Counted from the first letter of the stretch, positions 1 to 8,451 are shown. The stretch: DNA of 64,000 nt from Streptomyces nymphaeiformis (GCF_014203895.1 NZ_JACHJY010000011.1:1-64000); one strand, 5' to 3'. Notes: generated by a model not told the origin, from the sequence alone. Made by a program: numbers and translations.

Positions 1-106
1 AGCGTTAGGGAAACGCCCGGTTACATTCCGAACCCGGAAGCTAAGCCTTTCAGCGCCGATGGTACTGCAGGGGGGACCCTGTGGGAGAGTAGGACGCCGC
101 CGAACA
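1..106 (+). rRNA. rrf: 5S ribosomal RNA (3' part, cut by window start)
   Basis: The first 106 bases match the actinobacterial 5S rRNA pattern: the conserved CCGAACCCGGAAGCTAAG block near base 28 and the closing GTGGGAGAGTAGGACGCCGCC helix strand near base 81. About a dozen bases of the 5' end lie outside the window. 5S is the last gene of a streptomycete rrn operon, so 16S and 23S should lie just to the left. The terminator follows within ten bases. Confidence 0.95.
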
Positions 107-113
107 ATTTTTA

Positions 114-154
114 GCCTCAACCCCTGGACTCTGTCCGGGGGTTGAGGCATTTTT
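114..154 (+). terminator. Rho-independent terminator of the rRNA operon
   Basis: An inverted repeat, GCCTCAACCCC pairing with GGGGTTGAGGC around a short loop, is followed by a run of T. It starts eight bases after the 5S rRNA, where an rrn operon terminator is expected. Confidence 0.9.
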
Positions 155-180
155 GCGTTCTGGAGTTCTAGGGTGTGGTC

Positions 181-828
181 ATGCGATATGACTTGGTCAT
201 CTTCGACAATGACGGTGTGCTCGTGGACAGCGAGCCGATCTCCAACAAGCTGCTGGCCGGCTATCTGAGCGAGCTGGGGCATCCCACCACGTACGAGGAA
301 TCGGTACGGGATTACATGGGCTCCGCCATGCACCGCATCCACGAGCTGGTCGAGGAGCGGAGTGGGCGGAAGCTGCCCGCCGACTTCGACGACACGTTCC
401 ATTCCCGCGTCTTCGCTGCCTTCCAGGCCGAGTTGGAGGCCGTCGACGGGGCCGCCGACGTGCTCAAGGGGCTTGTCGCCGCCGGCGTTCCGTACTGTGT
501 GGCCTCCTCCGGGAGCCATGAGCGGATCCGGGTCGGGCATCGGAAGACCGGGCTCGACGTCTGGTTCCGGGACGAGATCGTCTTCAGTGCCGACGACGTG
601 GGTCGGGGGAAGCCGTGGCCCGATCTGTTCCTGCACGCCGCCGCGAGGATGGGGGTCGCCCCCGAGCGGTGTGTGGTGGTGGAGGACAGCGGGCCCGGGG
701 TCCAGGCGGCCCTCGCGGCCGGGATGGACGCGTACGGGTTCACCGCGATGACGGCCGAGGAGAAGCTCGACGGGGCCAAGGGCTTCTTCCGGAGGATGGA
801 CGAGCTCCCCGCCATTTTGGGGATGTGA
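181..828 (+). CDS. HAD superfamily hydrolase (phosphoglycolate/beta-phosphoglucomutase-like phosphatase)
   Basis: This 215-residue cytoplasmic protein is a HAD phosphatase of the cap-bearing IA subfamily. Motif I is FDNDGVLVD with the nucleophile and acid aspartates at residues 9 and 11. Motif II is ASSGS, motif III the lysine of GKPWPDLF, and motif IV the VVEDSGPGV acidic pair. The substrate is probably a small phosphorylated sugar or glycolate, but nothing here fixes it. I chose the ATG at 181 because AGGGTG lies six bases upstream. A GTG at 175 would overlap that ribosome site. The gene stands alone, 27 bases after the rrn terminator. Confidence 0.85.
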   Translation: MRYDLVIFDNDGVLVDSEPISNKLLAGYLSELGHPTTYEESVRDYMGSAMHRIHELVEERSGRKLPADFDDTFHSRVFAAFQAELEAVDGAADVLKGLVAAGVPYCVASSGSHERIRVGHRKTGLDVWFRDEIVFSADDVGRGKPWPDLFLHAAARMGVAPERCVVVEDSGPGVQAALAAGMDAYGFTAMTAEEKLDGAKGFFRRMDELPAILGM

Positions 829-871
829 TCCATCTACCCAGCGGTAGGTTCCGGCCGTACGCTGTGCGGCC

Positions 872-2074
872 ATGACAGATGCGCGGTTGCGGCGTGGGCG
901 GGGAGCCCTGGCGGTCAGTTTCTTCGTGCAGGGCGTCACCTTCGCCCTGCTCGTGACGCGAATACCGGCCATCCAGGACCAGTACGGGATCTCGGACGGC
1001 CTGCTGCCGGCCTTCCTCGCCGCGGTGCCGATCCTGGCCGGGGTGGCGAGCGTGGCGACCGAGAAGGTCGTCGCCCGGGTGGGGCCCGCGGTCGTGCTGC
1101 GGTGGGTGCAGCCCTTCGTTCTCCTGGCGCTCCTTGCCGTCGGCCTCGGGTCCCAGCTCTGGCACGCGGCGGTCGCCCTCGGGCTCTTCGGGCTCGCGGT
1201 CGGCGCGCTCGACGCCTCCATGAACATGCTGGGGGTCAGCCTCCAGCGGGCGTACGGCCGGAGCATCATGCTCGGCTTCCACGCCGCGTACAGCCTCGGT
1301 GGGATCGCGGGGGCCTCGCTGGCCTGGGTGGGGGCGCACTGGCACCTGTCGCTGTTCGTGTCCTACCTGCCGGTGGTGGCCGTGCTGCTGCCCGTCGCGT
1401 TCGTCGGCAGCCGGTGGTACGTGGCCGGTTCCGCGGAGGCCGGCGCGGTCGAGGCGGGGGAGGGCAAGGGGAGCGGTGTCGTCTTCAAGGTGCTGCTGCC
1501 GCTCTGCCTCGTGATGACCTTCGCGTACATCGGGGACTCGACGGTCTCCAACTGGAGCGCCAAGTACCTCCAGGACGTGCTCGGCAGTTCGGAGGAGCTG
1601 GCGACCGTCCCGTACAACGCGTACATGGTGACGACGCTGCTCGGGCGGGCCGTCGGGGACTTCGGGGTGCGGCGCTTCGGGGCCGTCGTGGTCGTCCGGG
1701 CCGGCGCGGTGCTCGCGGCGCTCGGGTTCGCGGCGGTCGCGGCGGCTCAGGGCGCCTGGGCGGGGATCGCCGGGTTCACGGTGCTCGGGCTCGGGCTGAG
1801 CGTGATCGTGCCGCAGACCTTCGCCGCGGCGGGGCGGTTGTTCCCGGGGGCCAGCGACGCGGCGGTCGCCCGGCTCAACGTCTTCAACTACGTGGGCTTT
1901 CTCGTCGGGTCTCCCCTGGTGGGGGCGCTCGGGGACGCGTGGAGCTATCGGGGGGCCATGCTGGTGCCGATGGTGCTGGTCCTGGTGACGGTGGTGTACG
2001 CCACGTCGTTCGGTTCGCGCGAGGCCCGATACCGTGGCGGGCATGAGCGGCCGCGCACTGTTGATGTGGGATGA
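872..2074 (+). CDS. MFS transporter
   Basis: A 400-residue integral membrane protein with about twelve hydrophobic segments, arranged as two six-helix halves joined by a charged loop near residue 195 that is rich in Glu and Gly. The N-terminal half carries TRIPAIQDQYG and a long run of small residues typical of the FucP/YbjJ-like branch of the major facilitator superfamily, which exports or imports small solutes by proton coupling. The substrate cannot be read from the sequence. Its 3' end overlaps the next gene by about 32 bases in another frame, so the two are probably co-transcribed. No strong ribosome site precedes the ATG at 872. Confidence 0.8.
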   Translation: MTDARLRRGRGALAVSFFVQGVTFALLVTRIPAIQDQYGISDGLLPAFLAAVPILAGVASVATEKVVARVGPAVVLRWVQPFVLLALLAVGLGSQLWHAAVALGLFGLAVGALDASMNMLGVSLQRAYGRSIMLGFHAAYSLGGIAGASLAWVGAHWHLSLFVSYLPVVAVLLPVAFVGSRWYVAGSAEAGAVEAGEGKGSGVVFKVLLPLCLVMTFAYIGDSTVSNWSAKYLQDVLGSSEELATVPYNAYMVTTLLGRAVGDFGVRRFGAVVVVRAGAVLAALGFAAVAAAQGAWAGIAGFTVLGLGLSVIVPQTFAAAGRLFPGASDAAVARLNVFNYVGFLVGSPLVGALGDAWSYRGAMLVPMVLVLVTVVYATSFGSREARYRGGHERPRTVDVG

Positions 2075-3218
2075 AGCTGTCACGCAGTACGACTTCGGGT
2101 CCGAGCATCCGATGGATCCGGTACGGCTCGCGCTGACGATGTCGCTGGTGCGGGCCTACGGGCTCGACCGGGCGGTGGACGTGGTCGCGGCGAAGCCGGC
2201 GGGGGACTCGACGCTGCGGCTCGTGCACCGCGAGGACTACGTGGCGGCGGTGCGGGCGGCCTCGGCGGACCCGCGCCACGCCGACCAGGCGTACGGGCTC
2301 GGCACGGTCGACGATCCGGCGTTCGCCGGGATGCACGAGGTGTCCGCGCTGATCGCCGGGCAGTCGGTGGGCGCCGCGGAGGCCGTGTGGCGCGGGGAGG
2401 CCCGGCACGCGGTGAACTTCGCGGGCGGGCTGCACCACGCGATGCCGGGCTCGGCCTCCGGGTTCTGCATCTACAACGACGCCTCGCTCGCCATCGCCCG
2501 GCTGCTCGAGCTCGGTGCCGAGCGGGTCGCGTACGTGGACGTGGACGTGCACCACGGGGACGGGGTGCAGGCGGCGTTCTGGGAGGACCCGCGGGTGCTG
2601 ACGGTGTCGCTGCACGAGCATCCGCGGACGCTGTTCCCGCAGACGGGCTGGCCCGAGGAGACGGGCGCTGCGGGGGCCGGTGAGGGCGGGGCCGTGAACG
2701 TGGCGCTGCCGGCCGGGACGGGCGACGCGGGATGGCTGCGGGCCTTCCACGCGGTCGTACCGGAGCTGCTCGCGGACTTCCGGCCGCAGGTGCTCGTGAC
2801 GCAGCACGGCGCGGACACGCACTTCGAGGATCCGCTGGCGCACCTGGCGGTGTCGCTGGACGCGCAGCGGGCGGTGCAGGAGGCCTGTCACGAGCTGGCG
2901 CACGCGCACGCGGAGGGGCGCTGGCTGGCCCTGGGCGGTGGCGGGTACGCGGTGGTGGACGTCGTACCGCGGTCGTGGACGCATCTGGTGGGGATCGCGG
3001 CGCACGCCCCGGTGGATCCGGAGTCGGTGATCCCGGCGTCCTGGCGGGACGAGGTGTACGCGCGGACCCGGCAGCTCGGGCCGGCGCGGATGACGGACGG
3101 GCGGTGGCCGGTGGGCTTCCGGGACTGGGCCGAGGGGTACGACCCGGCGGACCGGCTCGACCAGGCGGTGCTCGCGACGCGGAGGGCGGCGTTCCCGCTG
3201 CGGGGGCTGCTCGCCTAG
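2043..3218 (+). CDS. AcuC-like histone deacetylase family protein
   Basis: This 391-residue protein carries the class I histone deacetylase/AcuC signatures in order: NFAGGLHHAM with tandem histidines, GFCIYND, the zinc-site VDVDVHHGDGVQ, SLHEHP, QHGADTH and LGGGGY. Family members are zinc amidohydrolases. Bacterial AcuC removes acetyl groups from acetyl-CoA synthetase lysines, so acetate activation is the likely target, by inference. The ATG at 2043 (MSGRALLMWDE) lies inside the end of the MFS gene. A GTG at 2034 is the alternative. The overlap suggests translational coupling with the transporter. Confidence 0.85.
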   Translation: MSGRALLMWDEAVTQYDFGSEHPMDPVRLALTMSLVRAYGLDRAVDVVAAKPAGDSTLRLVHREDYVAAVRAASADPRHADQAYGLGTVDDPAFAGMHEVSALIAGQSVGAAEAVWRGEARHAVNFAGGLHHAMPGSASGFCIYNDASLAIARLLELGAERVAYVDVDVHHGDGVQAAFWEDPRVLTVSLHEHPRTLFPQTGWPEETGAAGAGEGGAVNVALPAGTGDAGWLRAFHAVVPELLADFRPQVLVTQHGADTHFEDPLAHLAVSLDAQRAVQEACHELAHAHAEGRWLALGGGGYAVVDVVPRSWTHLVGIAAHAPVDPESVIPASWRDEVYARTRQLGPARMTDGRWPVGFRDWAEGYDPADRLDQAVLATRRAAFPLRGLLA

Positions 3219-3334
3219 CGATCTGAGGCGTTCTTCCCGGGGCATCTAGAACGTTCTCCTGGGGGTTACGCCGACTGTGGGGTGTCCGGGAGGTTTGGAC
3301 GTCCGGGCGGCGGTGTTCCGGCAGCATCGGACGG

Positions 3335-4150
3335 GTGTGGAGTACCGGGGCGCTGCGGGCGCATCTGTTGGCGTCGGGGTTGGCCGGGACGGTGGCGACT
3401 TCGCGGGAGGAGAACCTGCGGAGCTATCGGCTCTTCGCCGCGCGTGATCCGCGGGTGCTGCTCGGGCTCGACCCTGCGTGGGGGTGGGACGAGGCCGGGC
3501 TGCTGAGGCTGATGGCCGACAAGTGCGGGGTGTCGGGTGATCCGGCGCACCGGTCGGGGCCGGACGTGATCGATCCGGAGCGTACGGTGCGGGGGCTCGA
3601 CGCCTTCGCGGCGCGCCTGGGCGCGGCGGCGGCGCGGCGGGTGCCGGTGCTGCTCGGGACGGGGCATCCGCACCGTCTGCTCGGTTTCTACGCCGCTCTC
3701 GCAGACGCCTTGTCGGCGGCGGGATGTCTTGTCCTCACACCGGCGCAGGGGAGATGTGTCGACATAACGACCCGGTTCGGCGTACGTACGTACCTCCTCG
3801 ACTACGTACGCGGGGTCGCGTTGGTACGGGAACCGGGGCCGTCCGCCGGCGGGCGCGTGCCAGGGGCGCACTCCCACTCGCCGCTGCCGGTTAGGGCCGC
3901 TCTGGAGAGTGCGGCCGACGGTGGCGGGCCGCTGCCGGAGCTGGTGGTGGGGGACCACGGATGGGTCTGCGGGGCAGGTCAGCTGGGTATCGAGGCCATC
4001 GGTCTTGCCGATACGGATGATCCGGCGCTGTTCGTCGGGGAGGCGGAGGGGCAGGTGTCGGTGGCCGTTCCGCTTGATGACGGGGTGTGCTCCGCCTCGT
4101 ACCTCCCGCTCACGCGCTATGTACTCAATCGAGCGTGTCTGTCACGGTAA
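3335..4150 (+). CDS. conserved actinobacterial phosphatase-like protein
   Basis: A 271-residue soluble protein of a family that I recall only from actinomycetes, usually named phosphatase without experimental support. Visible conserved blocks are PVLLGTGHPHRLLGFY near residue 107, LLDYVRGVAL, PELVVGDHGWVCGAGQLGIEAIG in the second half, and VGEAEGQVSVAVPLDDGV near the C-terminus. The acidic and histidine residues in these blocks could bind a metal, but I recognise no standard catalytic motif. The GTG at 3335 is the start that keeps the N-terminal WSTGALRAHLL block. It precedes bdtA by 127 bases and may be expressed separately. Confidence 0.6.
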   Translation: MWSTGALRAHLLASGLAGTVATSREENLRSYRLFAARDPRVLLGLDPAWGWDEAGLLRLMADKCGVSGDPAHRSGPDVIDPERTVRGLDAFAARLGAAAARRVPVLLGTGHPHRLLGFYAALADALSAAGCLVLTPAQGRCVDITTRFGVRTYLLDYVRGVALVREPGPSAGGRVPGAHSHSPLPVRAALESAADGGGPLPELVVGDHGWVCGAGQLGIEAIGLADTDDPALFVGEAEGQVSVAVPLDDGVCSASYLPLTRYVLNRACLSR

Positions 4151-4277
4151 ACGGCCGATGGCAGCTCCTCTTCCCCACTCGTACCACCCGCCCCTAGTCT
4201 GGAGAGTGAGCGCTCGGCGACGAAGAGTCACCGGAGGGGAAGCCGGTGGGCGTCGCGGCGGAAGGTACAGGTGGGTC

Positions 4278-4487
4278 ATGGCTGCTGGCGATCGACCTCT
4301 CAACGAGGTCAAGTTTCTGACCGTGGCGGAAGTCGCCTCGGTGATGCGCGTGTCGAAGATGACCGTGTACCGCTTGGTGCACAGCGGTCATCTGCCGGCG
4401 ATCCGGGTGGGGAGGTCCTTCCGGGTGCCGGAACAGGCCGTTCACGAGTACCTGAGGGAGTCCTTCGTGGGGGTGGGGACCGCGTAG
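4278..4487 (+). CDS. bdtA: BdtA-like helix-turn-helix DNA-binding protein
   Basis: A 69-residue protein that is almost entirely an excisionase/MerR-type winged helix-turn-helix: EVKFLTVAEVASVMRVSKM places the first helices, and VGRSFRVPEQAVHEYL forms the wing and last helix. It matches the small Streptomyces protein known as BdtA, a target of the developmental repressor BldD in S. coelicolor (recalled, not searched). Upstream there is a -10-like TAGTCT near 4195 and an AGAGTGA near 4203 that fits half of a BldD box, which is weak evidence. The ATG at 4278 gives a complete domain. Confidence 0.8.
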   Translation: MAAGDRPLNEVKFLTVAEVASVMRVSKMTVYRLVHSGHLPAIRVGRSFRVPEQAVHEYLRESFVGVGTA

Positions 4488-4650
4488 CGGGCGCGCTGCC
4501 GAACAGTCGGTGAGCGGAGTCCGGCCCTCGGATTACTTGCGCGGTGCTCGGGGCGGTAGGCTAGGCCGACGTAGGTCGTGTGGGCCCAGACGCCCCGCAC
4601 CGATCCCCGCCGGGAGGCGGGGATGTTCCGAGAAGTGAGCGAGGGTAGTC

Positions 4651-4749
4651 GTGGGCTCTGTTATCAAGAAGCGGCGCAAGCGGATGGCGAAGAAGAAGCA
4701 CCGCAAGCTGCTCAAGCGCACGCGCGTTCAGCGTCGCAACAAGAAGTAA
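4651..4749 (+). CDS. small ribosomal subunit protein bS22 (AURKAIP1/COX24 domain)
   Basis: A 32-residue, extremely basic protein opening MGSVIKKRRKRMAKKKHRK and ending VQRRNKK. It is nearly identical to bS22, an actinobacterial small-subunit protein first seen in mycobacterial ribosome structures, where it sits near the decoding centre in contact with 16S rRNA. GAGGG lies five bases before the GTG start at 4651. The gene is too short for ordinary gene finders. A strong terminator follows, so it forms its own transcription unit ahead of the epimerase. Confidence 0.9.
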   Translation: MGSVIKKRRKRMAKKKHRKLLKRTRVQRRNKK

Positions 4750-4780
4750 GGCGACAGCTGCTTCGCAGCGTTTTGCGTCA

Positions 4781-4822
4781 GGCGTGGCCCTTCACCGTTC
4801 TTCGGTGGAGGGCCACGCTTTT
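4781..4822 (+). terminator. Rho-independent terminator after bS22
   Basis: GCGTGGCCC then TTCACCG pairs with CGGTGGA then GGGCCACGC across a TTCTT-type loop, with a T tract after the stem. It lies about 30 bases past the bS22 stop codon. Confidence 0.85.
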
Positions 4823-4886
4823 ATCCCCCGGAAATCTCCAGACGCTACGGTGGCGTCCAACGGAAGACGGACGGAAGGCGCTGATC

Positions 4887-5945
4887 TTGGGCAAGGTCGT
4901 GCTCGTCACCGGTGCCGCGCGGCATCTGGGCGGCCGCTTCGTGCGGCGGATCCAGCGGGACCCGGAAGTGGAGCGGGTGATCGCCGTGGACGCGGTGGAC
5001 CCCGCGCACCAGCTCGGCGCCGCCGAGTTCGTACGGGCGGACATCCGCCGGCCCGAGATCGCCAAGGTGCTCGCGGAGCACGACGTCGACACGGTGGTCC
5101 ATCTGGACGTCACCGGTACGGCGCTGGGCGGCGGCGGCCGGACGTCGGTCAAGGAGACCAACGTCATCGGCACGATGCAGCTCCTCGGCGCCTGCCAGAA
5201 GTCGCCGCGGATCGGGCGCCTGGTCATCAAGTCCAGTACGAGCGTCTACGGCTCCGCGCCCCGGGACCCGGCCGTCTTCACCGAGACGACGCCCGCGAAG
5301 TCCCTGCCGAGCGGCGGCTTCGCGAAGGACGCCGTCGAGGTCGAGGGGTACGTCCGGGGCTTCGCCCGGCGCAGGCCGGACGTGGCCGTGTGCGTGCTGC
5401 GGTTCGCGAACATCCTCGGGCCCCGGGTCGACTCCCCGCTCGCCGAGTACCTCGCGCTGCCGGTGCTGCCGACCGTCCTCGGCTACGACCCGCGGCTGCA
5501 GTTCGTCCACGAGGACGACGTCGTCGACGTCCTGCGCCTGGCGGCGCACGAGCCCCGCAGGGCGACCCAGAACAGCGGCACGTTCAACGTGGCCGGGGAC
5601 GGGGTGCTGCTCCTGTCCCAGTGCGCGCGGCGGCTCGGGCGGCCTACGGTGCCGGTGCTGCTGCCCGCGGTCACCTGGGTGGGCACCGCGCTGCGCACGG
5701 TCGGGATCACCGACTTCGCGCCCGAGCAGATCCGGCTGCTCACCCACGGCCGGGTCGTCTCGACGGTCCACACGCGCGAGGTCCTCGGCTTCTCGCCGCG
5801 CTACTCGACGGCGGAGGCGCTCGCCGACTTCGCGCGCGGCCGGGGGCCGGGGCTGCTGCCGCCCGAGCTGCTCGCCGGGGCGGTGGACCGGCTCGCCGGG
5901 CGCCTCGCCACCCCTGACGCTTCCACCCTTCACCACGGCGCCTGA
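4887..5945 (+). CDS. NAD-dependent epimerase/dehydratase family protein
   Basis: A 352-residue extended short-chain dehydrogenase. The Rossmann loop is visible at the N-terminus as VVLVTGAARHLGGRF, then an acidic strand IAVDAVDPAHQ, and a nucleotide-sugar-epimerase core with SSTSVYGS. The usual catalytic Tyr-x3-Lys is not clear: the region after SGGFAKDAVEVEGYVRGFARR offers only a shifted tyrosine, so it may bind NAD without classical epimerase chemistry. The start is TTG at 4887, with GGAAGG eight bases upstream. The gene ends 15 bases before the acyltransferase gene, so the two probably form an operon acting on sugar or lipid precursors at the membrane. Confidence 0.8.
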   Translation: MGKVVLVTGAARHLGGRFVRRIQRDPEVERVIAVDAVDPAHQLGAAEFVRADIRRPEIAKVLAEHDVDTVVHLDVTGTALGGGGRTSVKETNVIGTMQLLGACQKSPRIGRLVIKSSTSVYGSAPRDPAVFTETTPAKSLPSGGFAKDAVEVEGYVRGFARRRPDVAVCVLRFANILGPRVDSPLAEYLALPVLPTVLGYDPRLQFVHEDDVVDVLRLAAHEPRRATQNSGTFNVAGDGVLLLSQCARRLGRPTVPVLLPAVTWVGTALRTVGITDFAPEQIRLLTHGRVVSTVHTREVLGFSPRYSTAEALADFARGRGPGLLPPELLAGAVDRLAGRLATPDASTLHHGA

Positions 5946-5960
5946 GGAGACCCGACTGCG

Positions 5961-6980
5961 ATGGCGGACGCCAAGGTCATTCCGTTCGACGACGACCGCT
6001 CACGGGCCCGTCGGCGGCCCGCCAGGGCCGAGGGCGAGGCGGCGGCCGTGCGGGCCCTGCCGGGGCCTCAGCAGGCCCCCGGGGAGCCCGCTCCGGCTGC
6101 GGAGCCCGAGCCGGCGCCGGAGCCCGTCGCGGGTGGGGGGAGCGGCTGGGAGCGGCGGCTCGCGGGCGGGCTGGCGTTCCTGCGGCGGCGCGTCACCGGC
6201 GAGTACGAGGTCGACGAGTTCGGCTACGACGAGGAGCTCACCGACCAGGTCCTGATGTCGCTGCTCCGCCCGCTGTACGAGAAGTACTTCCGGGTGGAGG
6301 TGAAGGGCGTCGAGAACATCCCGGCCGAGGGCGGGGCGCTGATCGTCGCCAACCACTCCGGGACGCTGCCGCTGGACGGGCTGATGATGCAGGTCGCCGT
6401 CCACGACCACCATCCGGCCGGGCGGCACCTGCGGCTGCTCGCGGCGGACCTGGTCTTCGTCCTGCCCGTCGTCAACGAGCTGGCCCGCAAGGCGGGGCAC
6501 ACGCTGGCCTGTGCGGAGGACGCGGAGCGGCTGCTGCGGGCCGGCGAGATCGTCGGCGTCATGCCGGAGGGCTTCAAGGGGATCGGGAAGCCGTTCGGGG
6601 AGCGGTACAAGCTCCAGCGGTTCGGGCGGGGCGGCTTCGTGTCGACGGCGCTGCGGGCCGGGGTGCCGATCGTGCCCTGCTCGATCGTGGGCGCGGAGGA
6701 GATATACCCGATGCTCGGGAACGCCAAGACGCTGGCGCGGGTCCTCGGTTTCCCGTACTTCCCGCTCACCCCGACCTTCCCCTGGCTGGGGCCGCTCGGG
6801 GCGCTGCCGCTGCCGACGAAGTGGACGATCCAGTTCGGCGAGCCGATCCCGACGGACTCGTACGCGCCGGAGGCGGCGGAGGATCCGATGCTGATGTTCA
6901 ACCTGACGGATCAGGTGCGGGAACAGATCCAGCACACGCTGTACAAGTTGTTGGTGCAGCGGCGGTCGGTGTTCTTCTGA
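5961..6980 (+). CDS. lysophospholipid acyltransferase family protein (PlsC-like)
   Basis: A 339-residue protein with an acidic, Ala/Pro-rich N-terminal 75 residues followed by a PlsC-type acyltransferase domain. The catalytic histidine block reads VANHSGTLPLDG, which spaces His and Asp wider than the classical HX4D. This variant occurs in actinobacterial members of the family. The phosphate-binding block is MPEGFKGIG near residue 196, and VPIVPCSIVGAEE follows. The domain transfers an acyl chain to a lysophospholipid or a related acceptor at the inner membrane face. The start has GAGGAG upstream, and the gene follows the epimerase by 15 bases. Confidence 0.85.
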   Translation: MADAKVIPFDDDRSRARRRPARAEGEAAAVRALPGPQQAPGEPAPAAEPEPAPEPVAGGGSGWERRLAGGLAFLRRRVTGEYEVDEFGYDEELTDQVLMSLLRPLYEKYFRVEVKGVENIPAEGGALIVANHSGTLPLDGLMMQVAVHDHHPAGRHLRLLAADLVFVLPVVNELARKAGHTLACAEDAERLLRAGEIVGVMPEGFKGIGKPFGERYKLQRFGRGGFVSTALRAGVPIVPCSIVGAEEIYPMLGNAKTLARVLGFPYFPLTPTFPWLGPLGALPLPTKWTIQFGEPIPTDSYAPEAAEDPMLMFNLTDQVREQIQHTLYKLLVQRRSVFF

Positions 6981-7002
6981 GCCGTGGGGCCTGGTGGCAT
7001 GA

Positions 7003-7039
7003 AGAAGGGGCGCCCCCCGTCCGTGGGGGCGCCCCTTCT
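7003..7039. terminator. bidirectional terminator between acyltransferase gene and rsbN
   Basis: GAAGGGGCGCCCCC pairs perfectly with GGGGGCGCCCCTTC around a short loop between two converging genes. It can end transcription from both sides. Confidence 0.8.
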
Positions 7040-7044
7040 CCTTG

Positions 7045-8292
7045 TCAGCGAGCGTCCTCGCTGTCGATGCCGAGGCCCGGAAGGAGGCCCGGCAGGAGTG
7101 GCGGCAGGGTCACGTCCGGCACGTCCGGGGTCGGCTGGCCCTGGGCGGGTGTCGTCGGTGTGCCCGTCGGGGACGGGTTGAGCAGTCCGCCGGTGTTGCC
7201 GCCGAGGAGGCCGTCGTCCTCGTGCGAGCCGGTGCTGCTGCCCGCGCTCGGGGTGGTTCCGGTGCTGGACCCGGACGGGCGGGGCGCGGCGGAGTGGCTG
7301 CCCGAGGGGGACGTCTCCTGGCCGGCCGGCGGACGCTGGGTGTCCGCGCCGGGGGTGTCCTTCGGGGTGCCGGGCCTGCTGCGCGGTCCCTCGGAGTCGA
7401 TGGCGCCCTTGCCGGGGGTGCGGGGGAGCACCGACTGGAGCGGCTCGACGTCTTCGTCTATGGCGTCGAAGACGTCCGTCACCTCGCTGCCGACGTCCGC
7501 CAACTGGACGGGGAGCCGGTCGCGGAGGCCGTTCCAGGTGTTCCGGTGGGCCTGCGCGAAGGAGTTGAGCCGGGCCATCGGGCCGATCTCGCCGTCCCGC
7601 TCGTACGCCTCGCGGAGCAGCCTGTGGCCCTCGGAGGCGTCGTGCTTCATTCCGCCCAGGACCCGTCGGATCTCGGCGAGGGACTCGTGGTCGAGCTCCC
7701 CGGCGCGGCCGCGCTCCATGAGGCGGCGGGCCTCGCTGAGGCGGGTGGAGGCCTGGTCGAGGTAGATGCCGCCGCGGTCCGCGTCGTCGTCCGCCATGCC
7801 CAGCTTGATGTCCTCCATGCCCCGCTTGAGCCCGTAGAGCGAGTCACCGGGGAGGGCGTCGGAACTGGCAGCGGCCACTCCGCCGAAGGCGCCCGCCGCC
7901 ACACCGACCGTGAGGCCGCCGGCGGCGAGGCCCTTGGTCCAGCGGGACCGGGGGCGCAGCTTCCGGAGCGGGGACGCCCGGTGGGTCCCCTTGCCGGTGG
8001 ATGTCCGCTGCTCCGGCACCGTAGGGCCCCCGGCCGCGCTGCCCTCCATGAGCATCGCTTCCATGGCGGCGACGAGCTGGGCTCGCTGCACCACCTTGAC
8101 CTCGGGGTCGAGCTGTGGCTTCGGCAGCTCGCCGAGGCCGTTCGCCAAGGCCAACAGCCGCCCCTGTTCGGCGGGTTCGGCCGGCTCCGCCGGGGCCTCG
8201 GGCTGTTCGGCCGCCGCGTCCTCGGACGCCCGGTCCTCCAGGGCCTGGGCGAAGGCGTTCGCCCGCCGGTGCGCCGATACGTTCGCGATCAC
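7045..8292 (-). CDS. rsbN: RsbN, membrane anti-sigma factor for BldN (DUF5667 domain)
   Basis: A 415-residue single-pass membrane protein. Residues 1-118 are cytoplasmic and contain the ALEDR and VVQRAQLVAAMEAM helices expected to clamp the sigma factor. A transmembrane segment spans about 121-143. Residues 145-290 form the extracellular DUF5667 helical domain, and the tail is rich in Pro, Ser, Thr and Gly. RsbN is known to hold sigma-BldN inactive. I chose the GTG at 8292 because GAGGAGG lies eight bases upstream. The GTG at 8301 abuts that same ribosome site and cannot use it. It lies downstream of bldN, with its own candidate promoter in a 298-base gap. Confidence 0.9.
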   Translation of the reverse strand: MIANVSAHRRANAFAQALEDRASEDAAAEQPEAPAEPAEPAEQGRLLALANGLGELPKPQLDPEVKVVQRAQLVAAMEAMLMEGSAAGGPTVPEQRTSTGKGTHRASPLRKLRPRSRWTKGLAAGGLTVGVAAGAFGGVAAASSDALPGDSLYGLKRGMEDIKLGMADDDADRGGIYLDQASTRLSEARRLMERGRAGELDHESLAEIRRVLGGMKHDASEGHRLLREAYERDGEIGPMARLNSFAQAHRNTWNGLRDRLPVQLADVGSEVTDVFDAIDEDVEPLQSVLPRTPGKGAIDSEGPRSRPGTPKDTPGADTQRPPAGQETSPSGSHSAAPRPSGSSTGTTPSAGSSTGSHEDDGLLGGNTGGLLNPSPTGTPTTPAQGQPTPDVPDVTLPPLLPGLLPGLGIDSEDAR

Positions 8293-8422
8293 TGGCGGCA
8301 CCTCCTCTCGTCATGACGGTCGACTCCCCGGGGTGTCCGGAAGGTTGCACACCTTGAGCACATCCACACGAAAGAGTGAGTGGCTGCGGACATGGCGTGA
8401 CCACAGGGAGCCTGCATCCCGC

Positions 8423-8451
8423 ACAACGAGCGGCGCGGCACTTGGGTTACG
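8423..8451 (-). promoter_or_regulatory. candidate sigma-BldN-dependent promoter of rsbN
   Basis: On the minus strand, CGTAAC (8451-8446) and CGTTGT (8428-8423) are separated by 17 bases. This is close to the consensus I recall for sigma-BldN promoters such as bldMp1 (CGTAAC and CGTTGA). It would give an rsbN leader of about 120 bases and a negative feedback loop. Confidence 0.5.

Noticed and set aside
740..2083. Long minus-strand open frame (447 codons) opposite the MFS transporter
   Set aside because: It is rich in His, Arg, Glu and Pro with no domain, runs exactly opposite a good transporter gene, and is the usual antisense shadow of high-G+C coding DNA.
3247..3258. AGAACGTTCT palindrome after the AcuC-like gene
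   Set aside because: It is a short perfect dyad but does not fit the actinobacterial LexA box or another consensus I can name, and it may be chance.
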